A stretch of 64,000 bases of DNA from JAIEPW01 sp964406035 (GCA_964406035.1 CAYOQB010000008.1:1-64000), one strand, 5' to 3'; shown: positions 10,401-19,267, counted from the stretch's first letter. Program-made: numbers and translations. The notes: generated by a model not told the origin, from the letters alone.

Positions 10401-11218
10401 AGAATATTTCTGGGGGAAATCTCAGCTCCGTTCAGGTCTCGCCCGCGCTGGTTATTGAACCAGGTATTGGCGTTCAACACCGTGTTGCGATGCTCGTAGA
10501 ACAGGCTGCCGGCAAAGCGGTTGGTGCCGGATCGCGTCACGATCTGCACCTGCCCCGATCCGCGGCCGAGCTCCGCGTCCGCCGGCGAGGTGATGATGCG
10601 AAACTCCTCCGCGCGATCCACCGTCACGCGGTTCACGATCGCCGCGTTCGTCAGTCCGTTGAGCAGGTTGTCCTGAGCGTTCAAGCCGTCGATGGTAAAG
10701 TTCAGCGATCCGCTACGGTTGCCGCTGAAGTTCTGTCCGACAACACCGGCCTGGGTCGCGATCAGATCGTAGGCGCTGCGTCCGGCCAGCGGCAGTTCCA
10801 GCACCTGGCGTCCGCTGACCACATTGCCGACCGAACTGGTGGAGTATCCCAGTTGTGAAGTGGAGCTCTGCACTTCCACCGTCTCCGTAGTGGTTCCCAG
10901 ATCGAGAGCCATGTTCAGCGTCTGCCGCGCGCCCACTTCGAGTGAAATGTTGTTCCAGACGCCTCGCCGGAAGCCCTGCATCTCCGCGCTGAAACGATAC
11001 GACCCCGGCAGCAACGCCGGGAACACGTAAACTCCGCTCGCGTTGGTGGTTGTGCGGTTGACCACGCCCGTGGCCAGGTTCTCCGCGGTAACGGATACGC
11101 CGGGCACCACCGCGCCTGCCGGATCCGTGACTGTTCCCGAGATCGTGGCATCCGTGCTCTGCGCGCACGCAACGCCGGAAACAAGCAACGCCAGTATCAC
11201 CCCGATGTTTCGCACCAT
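7448..11218 (-). CDS. Oar-like TonB-dependent receptor with carboxypeptidase-regulatory domain
   Basis: This 1256-residue outer-membrane protein starts with a signal peptide (MVRNIGVILALLVSGVACAQ). A carboxypeptidase-regulatory-like fold follows, with ATISGTVTDPAGAVVPGVSV, then a plug-like segment with repeated FTIDGLNAQDN-type loops and a long barrel rich in aromatic girdle residues such as HEYSFFFKDEWRVSP. It ends in Phe (VLQARLTF), as expected for BAM-dependent barrels. I chose the ATG at 11218 because the signal peptide begins there. Such receptors are greatly expanded in Acidobacteria; the ligand is unknown. No SusD-like partner is adjacent, and its stop overlaps that of the convergent small membrane gene. 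Confidence 0.88.
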   Translation of the reverse strand: MVRNIGVILALLVSGVACAQSTDATISGTVTDPAGAVVPGVSVTAENLATGVVNRTTTNASGVYVFPALLPGSYRFSAEMQGFRRGVWNNISLEVGARQTLNMALDLGTTTETVEVQSSTSQLGYSTSSVGNVVSGRQVLELPLAGRSAYDLIATQAGVVGQNFSGNRSGSLNFTIDGLNAQDNLLNGLTNAAIVNRVTVDRAEEFRIITSPADAELGRGSGQVQIVTRSGTNRFAGSLFYEHRNTVLNANTWFNNQRGRDLNGAEISPRNILIRNQFGGRLGGPIKRNQTFFHVLFDGDQQRQKNATSAIVLTESARRGQFRFFPGVQNANAIARVPTVDLQGNPLRPAGITSELQTVNVFGRDPNRLAADPTGAIARILGSVPLPNNYRFGDGLNTAGYTWSRPVRIEYQLFEFRIDHQFNPNHRLTGTFSNQGYDSFNIVGPQPLPDSPGGLGPTNTKQYNVSLISVLRPNLVNEARAGVFRPRNTSIAPYAEEAGGTSLLPTASGIPFILDMLTMTEPVLPTNYASDPSSRMTPVYQYSDTISWLKGKHSFRGGAEIRFVSSAGYDAFAVQPRASVGAGAVPVQNIANVPGIGLNTNLAQNLLLDLSGSIGNAFQTYNSPGGQDLRYISGLSRYRNWRQHEYSFFFKDEWRVSPSLTLNLGVRYEHYRVPYERGQRGVALVGGTGGLFGISGTGFGDMFQPGRLNGSLTRPQLVGPGTPNPDVKFFEQDWNNWSPNVGFAWTLPWFGRNKTVIRAGYGIGYERNPIYLTHDIAGLNPGLSEVGILLSGSLLNLQNLRLPVPQIGEPMGTVPLTQRTQTVRSYDDRLRTPYIQNFNFSITRSIGKDSSFEARYVGSKGTKLIRDVSINEANIFENGILEAYQITQAGGNAALFDRIFMGLGGVNGTTVRGSDLVRSNAAMQAFLSNNNVGGFANFLSSTNQFTGVNGGLLRRAGLPENFVLPNPQFATAILSGNFSNSTYHALQIEFTRRFNRGFFFQGNYTWSKTLGDSEGNDAALFAQFRTLRNREVDKRRMDFHRTHVWRNNGIYELPFGKDRTFGKGAPGWLNHIIGGWQVGSIFNVFSGEPLSISSVNAFNGFTTAGTYPMAVAPLSSGAGRVTMTPQGPVYFSGWQQVVDPHVARMTTTQGVQQRSTLRAIADENGRLLMVNPQPGELGSLSGRFFESPGSFRLDVNLIKRVRITERIGLQIRADAINFTNTPQWGDPNANINSLDFGRITSADGNRIVVLQARLTF

Positions 11219-11300
11219 GGGGTGGCAGTCTATCAAGACTGGCGCGGGAGTCAAGGCGCAACGCGCTTTTTATACAACTTGTTACGATGAAAGTTACCCC

Positions 11301-12467
11301 ATGCTCCGTTTCGAAACCGCGGGAGAATCGCACGGCGAGTGCCTGGTTGCGACGCTGGCTGGACTGCCGGCCGGCGTTCCCATCGTCCTCGACCGCGTCA
11401 ACCGCGAGTTGTGGCGGCGGCAGCAGGGCTACGGCCGCGGCGGCCGCCAGAGGATCGAGAAGGACTGCGCGCGCATCGTTTCCGGAGTCCGCCACGGACA
11501 CACCATCGGATCCCCGATCGCCGTCCTGCTGGAAAATCGCGACTGGAAGAACTGGACCGAGGCTCTCCCCGTCGGCGCTGGCGACGACGAAAAGAAAAAA
11601 CCGTTGAAGCGTCCCCGCCCCGGGCACGCCGACCTTGCCGGCGCCATCAAGTACAGCTTCCCCGAGGCCCGCTACATTCTGGAGCGCGCCAGCGCCCGCG
11701 AAACCGCCGCTCGAGTCGCCGCCGGCGCGCTCTGCAAGGAGTTTCTGCGCGAGCTGGGAATCGAGGTTCTCAGCCACGTCGTCGGCGTAGGAAGTTGCAG
11801 GCTGGAACGGAGCGTCGCCTGGGAAGAGATCGAGGCCCTCAGCCGCCGCGATGAAGTCCTGCTCGGCTGCGTCGATGCCGAAACGGAAACGCGCATGAAA
11901 GCCGAAGTGGATGTCGCCTACCGCACCGGCGACACCATCGGCGGCATCTTCGAGGTGGTCGTCCACAACCCGCCGGTCGGCCTTGGCTCCCACGCCACCT
12001 GGGATTCCCGCCTCGACGGCCGCCTCGCCCAGGCGATCGTCTCCATTCAAGCGGTGAAAGGCGTCGAGATTGGCGCCGCCGAAGAAGCGGCCACCAGCTT
12101 CGGATCCAAGGTTCAGGATACGATCCACTACTCCAAGGAGCACCGCCAGTTCTCACGCGGCGCCAACAAGGCCGGAGGACTGGAAGGCGGCATTTCCAAC
12201 GGCCAGGATATCGTGGTGCGTGGCTACCTCAAGCCCATCTCCACGCTCCGCAAGCCGCTTGAAAGCGTCGATCTCGAAACCCGCGATCCCGCCTCCGCCG
12301 CCTATGAACGCTCCGATGTCTGCGTGGTTCCCGCCGCCGGCGTGGTGGGCGAGGCGATGGTCGCTTTTGTCATCGCCCAGGCGGCGATCGAAAAATTCGG
12401 GGGCGATTCCCTTCGCGAGTCGCTCCGCAATTTTCAGGGCTATCAGCAGCAGGTGAAGGATTTCTGA
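11301..12467 (+). CDS. aroC: Chorismate synthase
   Basis: This 388-residue protein is chorismate synthase, which converts 5-enolpyruvylshikimate-3-phosphate to chorismate using reduced FMN, the last step of the shikimate pathway. The N-terminal MLRFETAGESHGECL, the GRGGRQRIEKDCARIVSGVR region, RPGHADLAGAIKY and the C-terminal FGGDSLRESLRNFQGY are all typical. The ATG at 11301 is chosen because the conserved N-terminus starts exactly there, although the frame is open further upstream. Its stop overlaps the start of def by one base. It is separated from the divergent receptor by 82 bases that must carry both promoters. Confidence 0.97.
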   Translation: MLRFETAGESHGECLVATLAGLPAGVPIVLDRVNRELWRRQQGYGRGGRQRIEKDCARIVSGVRHGHTIGSPIAVLLENRDWKNWTEALPVGAGDDEKKKPLKRPRPGHADLAGAIKYSFPEARYILERASARETAARVAAGALCKEFLRELGIEVLSHVVGVGSCRLERSVAWEEIEALSRRDEVLLGCVDAETETRMKAEVDVAYRTGDTIGGIFEVVVHNPPVGLGSHATWDSRLDGRLAQAIVSIQAVKGVEIGAAEEAATSFGSKVQDTIHYSKEHRQFSRGANKAGGLEGGISNGQDIVVRGYLKPISTLRKPLESVDLETRDPASAAYERSDVCVVPAAGVVGEAMVAFVIAQAAIEKFGGDSLRESLRNFQGYQQQVKDF

Positions 12468-12982
12468 TGATCTACAACATCGTCAAATACGGCGATCCGG
12501 TGCTCGAAACACGAACCGAGCCGGTCACCGAATACGGCACGCCCGAACTGAAAAAGCTGGTGGAGGACATGTTCGAGACGATGTACGCCGCGCGCGGCGT
12601 GGGCCTCGCCGCCCCCCAGGTCGGCTTGTCCAAACGCCTCACCGTCATCGACCTCAGTTGCGGCGAGGACGCCTCGCAGCGCATCGTGTTGTTGAACCCG
12701 GAAATCGTGGCCCGGCAGGGCGTCCACACCGGTGAGGAAGGCTGCCTCTCCATCCCCGGCTTCCGCGAACAGGTCACCCGCGCTCACAAGGTCACCGTCC
12801 GCGCCCAGGATGTCGACGGCAACCCCGTGGAACTCGAAGGCGAGGATCTCCTCGCGCGCGCCTTCCAGCATGAAACCGACCACCTGGACGGCGTCCTGTT
12901 CATCAGTCACATCTCGCCCCTCAAACGCGACCTCATCCGCCGCAAGATCCGCAAAATGCAGAAGTCGGGCGAATGGAAGTAG
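12467..12982 (+). CDS. def: Peptide deformylase
   Basis: This 171-residue enzyme removes the N-formyl group from nascent proteins. All three metal-site motifs are present: GVGLAAPQVG, EEGCLSIPG with the cysteine ligand, and QHETDHLDGVLF with the HExxH histidines. It begins in the TGATG overlap with aroC and is followed at once by fmt. The def-fmt pairing is a widespread arrangement, since the two enzymes remove and add the same formyl group. Confidence 0.97.
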   Translation: MIYNIVKYGDPVLETRTEPVTEYGTPELKKLVEDMFETMYAARGVGLAAPQVGLSKRLTVIDLSCGEDASQRIVLLNPEIVARQGVHTGEEGCLSIPGFREQVTRAHKVTVRAQDVDGNPVELEGEDLLARAFQHETDHLDGVLFISHISPLKRDLIRRKIRKMQKSGEWK

Positions 12983-12987
12983 ACGCG

Positions 12988-13917
12988 ATGCGCGTCGTTT
13001 TCCTGGGGACGCCCGAGTTCGCGGTCCCATCCCTCGAAGCTCTTGCCTCCGCCGGATATTCGATCGTCGCCGTCTACACTCAACCCGACCGGCCCAAGGG
13101 CCGCGGCCATGATTTCGCGCAGAGCCCCGTGAAACAAGCCGCCCTCGCGCTCAACCTCGATGTCCGCCAGCCGGAACGCATCCGCCGCCCCGAGATTGTC
13201 GAGGAACTCCGCGGCCTCTCTCCGGACGTCATGGTGGTCGTCGGCTATGGACAAATCATCCCGCAATCCATCATCGACATCCCCCCTCTGGGCATCCTCA
13301 ACGTTCACGCCTCCCTGCTGCCCGAGTACCGCGGCGCCGCGCCGATCCAATGGGCCATCGCTGACGGCAAGCGGACCACCGGCGTCACCATCATGAAGAT
13401 CGACGCCGGCCTCGATACGGGCGACATGCTGCTGAAAAGCGAGACGCCGATTGGCGAGAACGAAACCGCGCCCGAGCTTTCCGCCCGCCTCTCGCGCGAC
13501 GGCGCCCAACTGCTGCTGCGCGCGATCCAGGGCCTGCGGGACGGCAGCATCCAACCCCAACAACAGGATCACGCCGCCGCCACGCTGGCCCGCATCCTCA
13601 CGCGCGAGGACGGTCGCATCGACTGGGCCTGGCCCGCCGCCACCATTCACAACCGCATGCGCGGCTTCACCCCCTGGCCCGGCTGCTACAGCACCTTCCG
13701 CGGACAGCGCATCCACATCTGGAAGGCCGCGCCCGTGGCCGAAGCGTCCGGCAAACCGGGCGAGCTCATCGCCAGAAATCGCGACCTCCTCGTCGCCTGC
13801 GGCCACGGCTCCGCGCTGCTTCTCCAGGAGGTCCAGCTCGAAGGCAAGAAACGCATGCCCGCTTCCGCCTTTCGAAACGGCTATCCTTTCAGGGAACACG
13901 AAACATTGGGGGAGTAG
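12988..13917 (+). CDS. fmt: Methionyl-tRNA formyltransferase
   Basis: This enzyme of about 309 residues formylates initiator Met-tRNA using 10-formyltetrahydrofolate. It shows MRVVFLGTPEFAVPSL at the N-terminus, the hydrolase-like core INVHASLLPEYRGAAPIQW (as LNVHASLLPEYRG) and a C-terminal OB-like domain with GFTPWPGCYSTF. I prefer the ATG at 12988, where the conserved first beta strand begins; an in-frame ATG at 12973 inside def would add five residues (MEVDA). It is coupled to def upstream and followed by argJ after 9 bases. Confidence 0.96.
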   Translation: MRVVFLGTPEFAVPSLEALASAGYSIVAVYTQPDRPKGRGHDFAQSPVKQAALALNLDVRQPERIRRPEIVEELRGLSPDVMVVVGYGQIIPQSIIDIPPLGILNVHASLLPEYRGAAPIQWAIADGKRTTGVTIMKIDAGLDTGDMLLKSETPIGENETAPELSARLSRDGAQLLLRAIQGLRDGSIQPQQQDHAAATLARILTREDGRIDWAWPAATIHNRMRGFTPWPGCYSTFRGQRIHIWKAAPVAEASGKPGELIARNRDLLVACGHGSALLLQEVQLEGKKRMPASAFRNGYPFREHETLGE

Positions 13918-13926
13918 CACAAAACG

Positions 13927-15105
13927 ATGGAACTGCCTTCGGGCTTCCGGTACGCTGCCACGTACGCGGGCATCCGGAAAGCCGAAAAGAATGACCTGGC
14001 GCTGATCTTCTCGGCGCAGCCGGCCTCCGCCGCCGCGATGTTCACCACCAATCGCGTCTGCGCCGCGCCCGTCGGCGTCGCCCGCGATCACTTGCGCAAA
14101 ACGCGCGGCGTCGCGCAAGCCATCCTGGTCAACGCCGGCAACGCCAACTGCGCCACCCGGACCGGCGTCAAGGTCGCCACCGACTCCTGTCGCGCCGTGG
14201 CCAAGGCGCTGAAGCTGCGCGCGGATCATGTCCTGCCCGCGTCCACCGGAGTCATCGGCGTCGAACTCGACGGCAGCCGCATCACCCACGCCGTTCCGGA
14301 CCTCGCGGCGAAGCTCCATGGCGCGTCTTTCGATTCCGTCGCGCACGCCATCATGACCACCGATACGCGCCCCAAGACCGCCTCGGAAAGCGTCCGCCTG
14401 CGCCGCGGCATCGTCCGCATCGCCGGCATGACCAAGGGCGCCGGCATGATCCACCCCCGCATGGCCACCACGCTCGCCTTCGTCATGATGGACGCCCGCA
14501 TTCCGCCGCGTCCGCTGCGGCAAATGCTGCAAGCAGCCGTGGAACGCAGCTTCCATCGCATTTCCGTCGACGGCGACACCTCCACCAACGACATGGTGTG
14601 CGTGCTCGCCAACGGCGCGTCCGGCTTCAGCATCAGCGAGAACGAACGCAAGGTTGTCGGCGAAGTGCTCGCCTGGGTGCTGGAGGATCTGGCGGAGCAG
14701 ATCGTGCTCGACGGCGAGGGCGCGCGCAAGCTGGTGTCGATCCGCGTCACCGGAGCGAAATCGGACGCCGACGCCGCCTGCATCGCCCGCTCCATCGCCA
14801 ACTCGCCCCTGGTCAAGACCGCGATCGCCGGCTCCGACCCCAACTGGGGACGCATCCTTTCCGCCGCGGGAAACTCCGGCGTGGACTTCGACCCTCGCCT
14901 CGTCGACATCCACCTGCAAGGAACCCGGGTGTGCGCCGGCGGGCTGGCCGAGGACTTCGACGAAATGGACATGAAGCGGATACTCGACGCCCGCGAATGC
15001 CAGATCCGCTTTGCCATTCGCGGCAGGCACACCGGCGCCGCTCTGTTCCACACTTGCGACCTGACTGAGGAGTACATCCGCATCAATGCGAGCTACCGCA
15101 CTTAG
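13927..15105 (+). CDS. argJ: Bifunctional ornithine acetyltransferase / N-acetylglutamate synthase
   Basis: This 392-residue protein is ArgJ, which recycles the acetyl group from N-acetylornithine to glutamate in arginine synthesis. The self-cleavage region GMTKGAGMIHPRMATTLAF is clear, with Thr181 as the expected nucleophile released by cleavage after Ala180. VDGDTSTNDMVCVLANG and GSDPNWGRILSAAGNSG are further family signatures. The class (mono- or bifunctional) cannot be told from sequence alone. Its last 20 bases overlap the start of the next small gene. Confidence 0.96.
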   Translation: MELPSGFRYAATYAGIRKAEKNDLALIFSAQPASAAAMFTTNRVCAAPVGVARDHLRKTRGVAQAILVNAGNANCATRTGVKVATDSCRAVAKALKLRADHVLPASTGVIGVELDGSRITHAVPDLAAKLHGASFDSVAHAIMTTDTRPKTASESVRLRRGIVRIAGMTKGAGMIHPRMATTLAFVMMDARIPPRPLRQMLQAAVERSFHRISVDGDTSTNDMVCVLANGASGFSISENERKVVGEVLAWVLEDLAEQIVLDGEGARKLVSIRVTGAKSDADAACIARSIANSPLVKTAIAGSDPNWGRILSAAGNSGVDFDPRLVDIHLQGTRVCAGGLAEDFDEMDMKRILDARECQIRFAIRGRHTGAALFHTCDLTEEYIRINASYRT

Positions 15106-15506
15106 CCTGATGCTGGCCTTGTTGCCGGCGGCCGGCACCGCAGCCGATCCGGCGGCGGACGCAGTCGCGGTGTTGTCGCGGATGGCCGAATCGCTCGCCG
15201 AACCCAACCCCCGCCGCTTCGAACAGCAATTGTCGCCCGACGCCGCGGGCATGCCGGCCCTCGCGGAATCGGCCNNNNNNNNNNCAACAGTATGAAGTCA
15301 TTTCCTCCGTCGAGATCCTGCGCAACACCGGCGACGCCTCCCGGCGCGAGATCCAGGCCGACTGGACCCTTCGTTTCCGCCTGCGCGACTTTGAGTCCGC
15401 GTTCCGGCAGCGGCGCCGCGTTCTCAAGATCGTATTGCTTCAGACACCGAAGGGCTGGAAAGTGCAATCAGTCGACGACCCCGCGTTTTTCTCTCCTCCA
15501 GCCTGA
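15086..15506 (+). CDS. Small secreted NTF2-like protein, interrupted by an assembly gap
   Basis: The 5' part encodes a signal peptide (MRATALSLMLALLPAAGTA) and a helix with LSRMAESLAEPNPRRFEQQL; after the gap the sequence continues as YEVISSVEILRNTGDASR and ends VQSVDDPAFFSPPA. The order of one helix then amphipathic strands resembles small NTF2/SnoaL-fold secreted proteins. With exactly 10 N the two halves are out of frame by one base, so the true gap length must differ. The start overlaps the end of argJ by 20 bases. Function is unknown. Confidence 0.6.
15275..15284. other. Assembly gap, 10 N
   Basis: Ten undetermined bases sit within a small secreted-protein gene. Both flanks read as convincing coding sequence in different frames relative to a 10-base gap, so the number of N is a placeholder and not a measured length. 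Confidence 0.95.
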
Positions 15507-15579
15507 TTTCCAGCAAACCGCCAGCGGCCTTTTTCGTCCCAGCTTGTAACCTCGAGAACCAAAAGGAGTATCCGCACGC

Positions 15580-18087
15580 ATGAGCGCGCTGTTTCAGGAC
15601 CTGCGTTTCGCCTTGCGGGGATTGCGAAAAACGCCCCTGTTTACCGCCGTTGCCGTGCTGTCGCTCGCGCTCGGCATCGGCGCGAATACCGCCATCTTCA
15701 GCCTGCTCGACCAGTTGCTGCTGCGCTTGCTCCCGGTCAGGAACCCCCACGAGCTTGCCCTGCTCACCTGGCGCGGCACCCACATCGGCAACAACACCGG
15801 CTCCAATTCCATCTCCTACCCGATGTACCTGGACCTGAAGGCCAAGAACGAGGTCTTCACCGATCTCGCCGGGCGCTATGGCATGGCATTCTCCATCGGA
15901 CACCAGGGGCAGACCGAGCGTGTCGACGGCGAACTGGTTACCGGCAATTACTTCTCGCTCCTCGGCGTGGAAGCCGAGATCGGCCGCGTGATTTCCCCCG
16001 ACGACGATCGCACCCCGAACGGCCATCCCGTGGTAGTCCTCGGTTACGACTACTGGAAACAGCGGTTCGCCGGCGACCCCGCGGTGGTGGGCAAGCCCCT
16101 CGCCGTCAACGGCCGCAATTACACCATCATCGGCGTCAGCCGGCAGGGCTTCTACGGCATCGAAGTTGGCGCCGATCGCGCCGTCCGCATCCCCATCATG
16201 CAGAAAGGCGAGCTTTCCTCCGGCTGGATGATCGGATACAGTCTGCAGAATCGCCGCGGCAAGTGGGTGAATGCCATCGGCCGCGTGAAACCGGGCCTGA
16301 CCATGGAACAGGCCAAGGCCGGTCTCCAGCCTCTGTTCAAGTCCCTGCTTGTCGAGGATCTGAAAACGCCCGAGCTGGCCAGGGCCACCGCGTTCGCGCG
16401 GCAGCGATTCCTCAGCGCGTGGCTGGATGTGACGCCCGCCGCGAAAGGACGATCCGAATTGCGCCGCAGCTTCGAAAAGCCGCTGTGGATCCTGATGGCC
16501 ATGGTCGGCGTAGTGCTGCTCATCGCCTGCGCCAATACCGCGAACCTGCTGCTGGCCCGCGCGGCCGGTCGGCAGAAGGAGATCGCCGTGCGATTCGCCA
16601 TGGGTTCATCGCGGCTCCAGATCGTCCGCCAGCTCCTCACTGAAAGCCTGCTGCTGGCCCTGGTCGGCGGATTGGCCGGCCTGCTGGTGGCCATGTGGGC
16701 CTCCCGCCTGCTGATCGGCCTGCTCCCGGCGGGGGATTCGCCGGTGGACCTCTCCACCAGCCCCGATCCCCGCGTCCTCGGGTTCGCGCTCGCCATCTCC
16801 GTCGTCACCGGCATCGTCTTCGGCCTGCTCCCCGCGATCCGCTCCTCCCGCGTCGATCTCGCGCCGGTACTGAAAGAACAGGCGGGCTCGCTCTCCTCCG
16901 GCGGACACTCGCGCATCCGCAAGAGCCTGGTCGTGGTGCAGGTTCTGCTATCGCTTCTCCTCCTCGTCGGCGCGGGATTGTTCCTTCGCTCCCTGAACAA
17001 CCTGCGCTCGCTCGATCCCGGCTTCCAGGTCAGCAAAGTGATCGCCTTCTCGGTGGACCCCAGCAGGAACGGATACCAGAACGAGCGGTCGCAAGCGTTC
17101 TTCCGCCAGCTTCAGGAAAAGATCGAGGCCATCCCCGGCGTGGAGAGCGCCGGCTTCGGCGTCATCCGGCTGCTGTCCTCCGACGAATGGGACCGCGGAA
17201 TCGTGGTGGAGGGCTATGCGGCCCGGCAGGGCGAGAACATGAGCCCGCTGTTCAACGCCGTCACGCCCGGCTACTTCAAGACCCTCGGCATTCCCGTCAT
17301 CGCCGGCCGCGAGTTCACCGCCGCCGACACCGGCGGCCGTCCCAAGGTGGCGATCGTCAATGAGGCCTTCGTCAACAGGTTCTTCGGCGATCGCGGCGCG
17401 CTCGGCCGGCGCGTGGGCTTCGGCGGCGGGCCGGACACCCCGCTCGACATCGAGATCGCCGGCGTCACCCGCGATGCCAAGTATCAGTACATGCGGGAAG
17501 ACAAGCAGCCGCAGATCTTCATTGCCGCGCGCCAGAATGACTTCATCACCGAAATGAACGGCTATGTCCGAACCCGCCAGGAACCCGAAGGACTCTTCGC
17601 GGCGGTTCGCAGCGCGGTGGCGGACATCGATCGCAACGTGCCCATCTATGGAATGCGCACTCTCAGCGAGCAAATGGATCAGAACCTGTCCACCGAGCGC
17701 ATGATCGCGTTTCTCGCCGCCGCCTTCGGTCTGCTGGCGACGGCGCTGGCGGCCATCGGCTTATACGGCGTTCTGGCGTATTCGGTCGCGCGCCGCACCC
17801 GCGAGATCGGGATCCGCATGGCGCTGGGAGCCTCGGAACGCAAGGTCGTCTGGCTGGTCCTCCACGAGCTCCTGCTGCTGGTGGGAATTGGTTTGGCGCT
17901 GGCGATCCCGGCGTCCCTGGCGCTGACGCAATTGGTCCGCAGCCAGTTGTTCGGGGTCTCGCCCAACGATCCCGTCACCATCGGGCTGGCGGTGCTCGCT
18001 CTCGCCCTGGTCGGCGTGATCGCGGGATGGCTGCCGGCGCGCCGCGCTGCTCGCACCGACCCCATGATCGCTCTCCGCTACGAGTGA
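15580..18087 (+). CDS. ADOP-type FtsX/MacB permease
   Basis: This 835-residue protein has two FtsX permease units in tandem, each after a periplasmic MacB-like domain. The N-terminal DLRFALRGLRKTPLFTAVAV and LALGIGANTAIFSLLDQLLL are typical, VVLLIACANTANLLLARA (near 310) and the C-terminal RRTREIGIRMALGAS mark the two permease halves. No ATP-binding gene is adjacent, which is the defining feature of the acidobacterial duplicated orphan permease type. AAGGAG precedes the ATG. Its role is probably efflux or lipoprotein/peptide handling driven by a distant ATPase, but this is inference. Confidence 0.88.
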   Translation: MSALFQDLRFALRGLRKTPLFTAVAVLSLALGIGANTAIFSLLDQLLLRLLPVRNPHELALLTWRGTHIGNNTGSNSISYPMYLDLKAKNEVFTDLAGRYGMAFSIGHQGQTERVDGELVTGNYFSLLGVEAEIGRVISPDDDRTPNGHPVVVLGYDYWKQRFAGDPAVVGKPLAVNGRNYTIIGVSRQGFYGIEVGADRAVRIPIMQKGELSSGWMIGYSLQNRRGKWVNAIGRVKPGLTMEQAKAGLQPLFKSLLVEDLKTPELARATAFARQRFLSAWLDVTPAAKGRSELRRSFEKPLWILMAMVGVVLLIACANTANLLLARAAGRQKEIAVRFAMGSSRLQIVRQLLTESLLLALVGGLAGLLVAMWASRLLIGLLPAGDSPVDLSTSPDPRVLGFALAISVVTGIVFGLLPAIRSSRVDLAPVLKEQAGSLSSGGHSRIRKSLVVVQVLLSLLLLVGAGLFLRSLNNLRSLDPGFQVSKVIAFSVDPSRNGYQNERSQAFFRQLQEKIEAIPGVESAGFGVIRLLSSDEWDRGIVVEGYAARQGENMSPLFNAVTPGYFKTLGIPVIAGREFTAADTGGRPKVAIVNEAFVNRFFGDRGALGRRVGFGGGPDTPLDIEIAGVTRDAKYQYMREDKQPQIFIAARQNDFITEMNGYVRTRQEPEGLFAAVRSAVADIDRNVPIYGMRTLSEQMDQNLSTERMIAFLAAAFGLLATALAAIGLYGVLAYSVARRTREIGIRMALGASERKVVWLVLHELLLLVGIGLALAIPASLALTQLVRSQLFGVSPNDPVTIGLAVLALALVGVIAGWLPARRAARTDPMIALRYE

Positions 18088-18780
18088 TCAGCCGATCCGC
18101 ACGCCCCGGTAAACGCTGACCGCCGAGCCTTCCGCGAGGAACGCGGAATCGGGCGCGCGCCCGTTCAGATACGCGAACTCCGCGCCGTACAGGCTCGCCG
18201 CGTCCAGCGTCAGCTCGGAGGTGAGCGCCGGCCATATCCGCCACCTCGGATGCTCCACCCGGTACTCGATGGTCCCGCCGTCGCGCTGTCGCGTGTAGCC
18301 CCAGTAGTGCTCCACCAGGAACTCCTCCAGCGATCCTGCTGGAAGCGGAACCGGCGTTCCCCGCCGAGTGCCGGCCAGCCCCTGCCACAGTCCGTCTTTC
18401 CGGAACTCGTACTGCACCCGATCCGGCGCGGCGACGTGCCGCATCGGATACCGTACGTACGGCTCGTTATACAGAGCCCGCGCTGTCGAGGCGATCGCGA
18501 TCTTCGGAACAATCTCCTTCACGAACACCACGCCCCGGCGATCCCCGCGGCGCACATAGAACCGAAGATTCAGCTCTTCAAAATTCCGGTGCAGCGGAAT
18601 CGGCACTCCCAGCACGCGGGTCCGCAGAAACAGAAATCCCACCACGCTGACGAAGGTTCGGCCGCCATGGAAGTCGAGCTCGGTCCCGCGCGGCGCGCGC
18701 GATGCGAGAGTCGCCGGGTCCGCCTCCCAGTTCAGCATCACCAGCTCGCGCCACTCCGCCGTCAGGAACCGCGCCGCCAT
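18088..18780 (-). CDS. DUF2071 (YqjF-like) protein
   Basis: This 230-residue protein matches the YqjF/DUF2071 family in layout: the N-terminal AEWRELVMLNWEADPATL, the central GRTFVSVVGFLFLRTRVLGV and FEELNLRFYVRRGDRRGVVFVKE are its usual landmarks. The family adopts an acetoacetate-decarboxylase-like fold without a proven reaction. It ends next to the stop of the convergent permease gene and lies 3 bases downstream of the SnoaL-like gene, with which it is likely co-transcribed. Confidence 0.8.
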   Translation of the reverse strand: MAARFLTAEWRELVMLNWEADPATLASRAPRGTELDFHGGRTFVSVVGFLFLRTRVLGVPIPLHRNFEELNLRFYVRRGDRRGVVFVKEIVPKIAIASTARALYNEPYVRYPMRHVAAPDRVQYEFRKDGLWQGLAGTRRGTPVPLPAGSLEEFLVEHYWGYTRQRDGGTIEYRVEHPRWRIWPALTSELTLDAASLYGAEFAYLNGRAPDSAFLAEGSAVSVYRGVRIG

Positions 18781-18783
18781 CGC

Positions 18784-19209
18784 CTAAGCCTGTTCCAGCC
18801 GTCCGACTTGATAAATCCGCACCACTTCTCCGTTCCGGAAGGTGAACCACTGCACCCCGTGAGCCTCATACCGCTTGCCGTCCCGGAACTTGCCCGCTTC
18901 CGCCAGCTCCACGACGATGTCTTCGCCATGTTCGATCATGCGGCGCATTTCGGGACGCTGCTCATCCACCAGTTCCATGTTGCGCCGCACCGCGTCACGG
19001 ACCTGCTCACGCCCCTTCCAGCGTCCGTCGAAGGGACCGAACCCGGCGATCTCCATCTCTACGTCCGGCGCCAGCCGCGTGGCCAGCGAATCGAAGTTGT
19101 GCTCGATTGTGTCGGCGTACAGGCCGTGGAGCCGCGCGCCGGGACCTTCACCGGCCTCCGGAGCGGGCTGGACCTGACTGAGAAAGTGCGCGGTCAGACT
19201 CTTGTCCAT
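18784..19209 (-). CDS. SnoaL/NTF2-like protein
   Basis: This 141-residue cytoplasmic protein shows the pattern of SnoaL-like NTF2-fold proteins: a first helix (LHGLYADTIEHNFDSLATRL), DVEMEIAGFGPFDGRWKGRE forming the first strands, and GVQWFTFRNGEVVRIYQVGR at the end. Such proteins are small hydrolases, isomerases or binding proteins. It is the first gene of a likely two-gene unit with DUF2071 and is divergent from the serine hydrolase gene at 19268. Confidence 0.75.
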   Translation of the reverse strand: MDKSLTAHFLSQVQPAPEAGEGPGARLHGLYADTIEHNFDSLATRLAPDVEMEIAGFGPFDGRWKGREQVRDAVRRNMELVDEQRPEMRRMIEHGEDIVVELAEAGKFRDGKRYEAHGVQWFTFRNGEVVRIYQVGRLEQA

Positions 19210-19267
19210 GCGCCGAGCTTACACGAATGCGCGGCCGCGGCGGGTGGGCTAATATGACAGCATTGCC

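Noticed and set aside
9287..10858. Plus-strand frame of about 520 codons in the first receptor
   Set aside because: Antisense to a well-supported receptor gene; composition is that of a shadow frame.
11219..11300. Promoters between the receptor and aroC
   Set aside because: TATACA (11271) and TACGAT (11283) look like -10 boxes but no -35 could be placed for either, so no call was made.
12907..15252. Open frame of about 780 codons on the minus strand over fmt and argJ
   Set aside because: The opposite strand encodes fmt and argJ beyond doubt; the frame is a by-product of GC-rich third positions.
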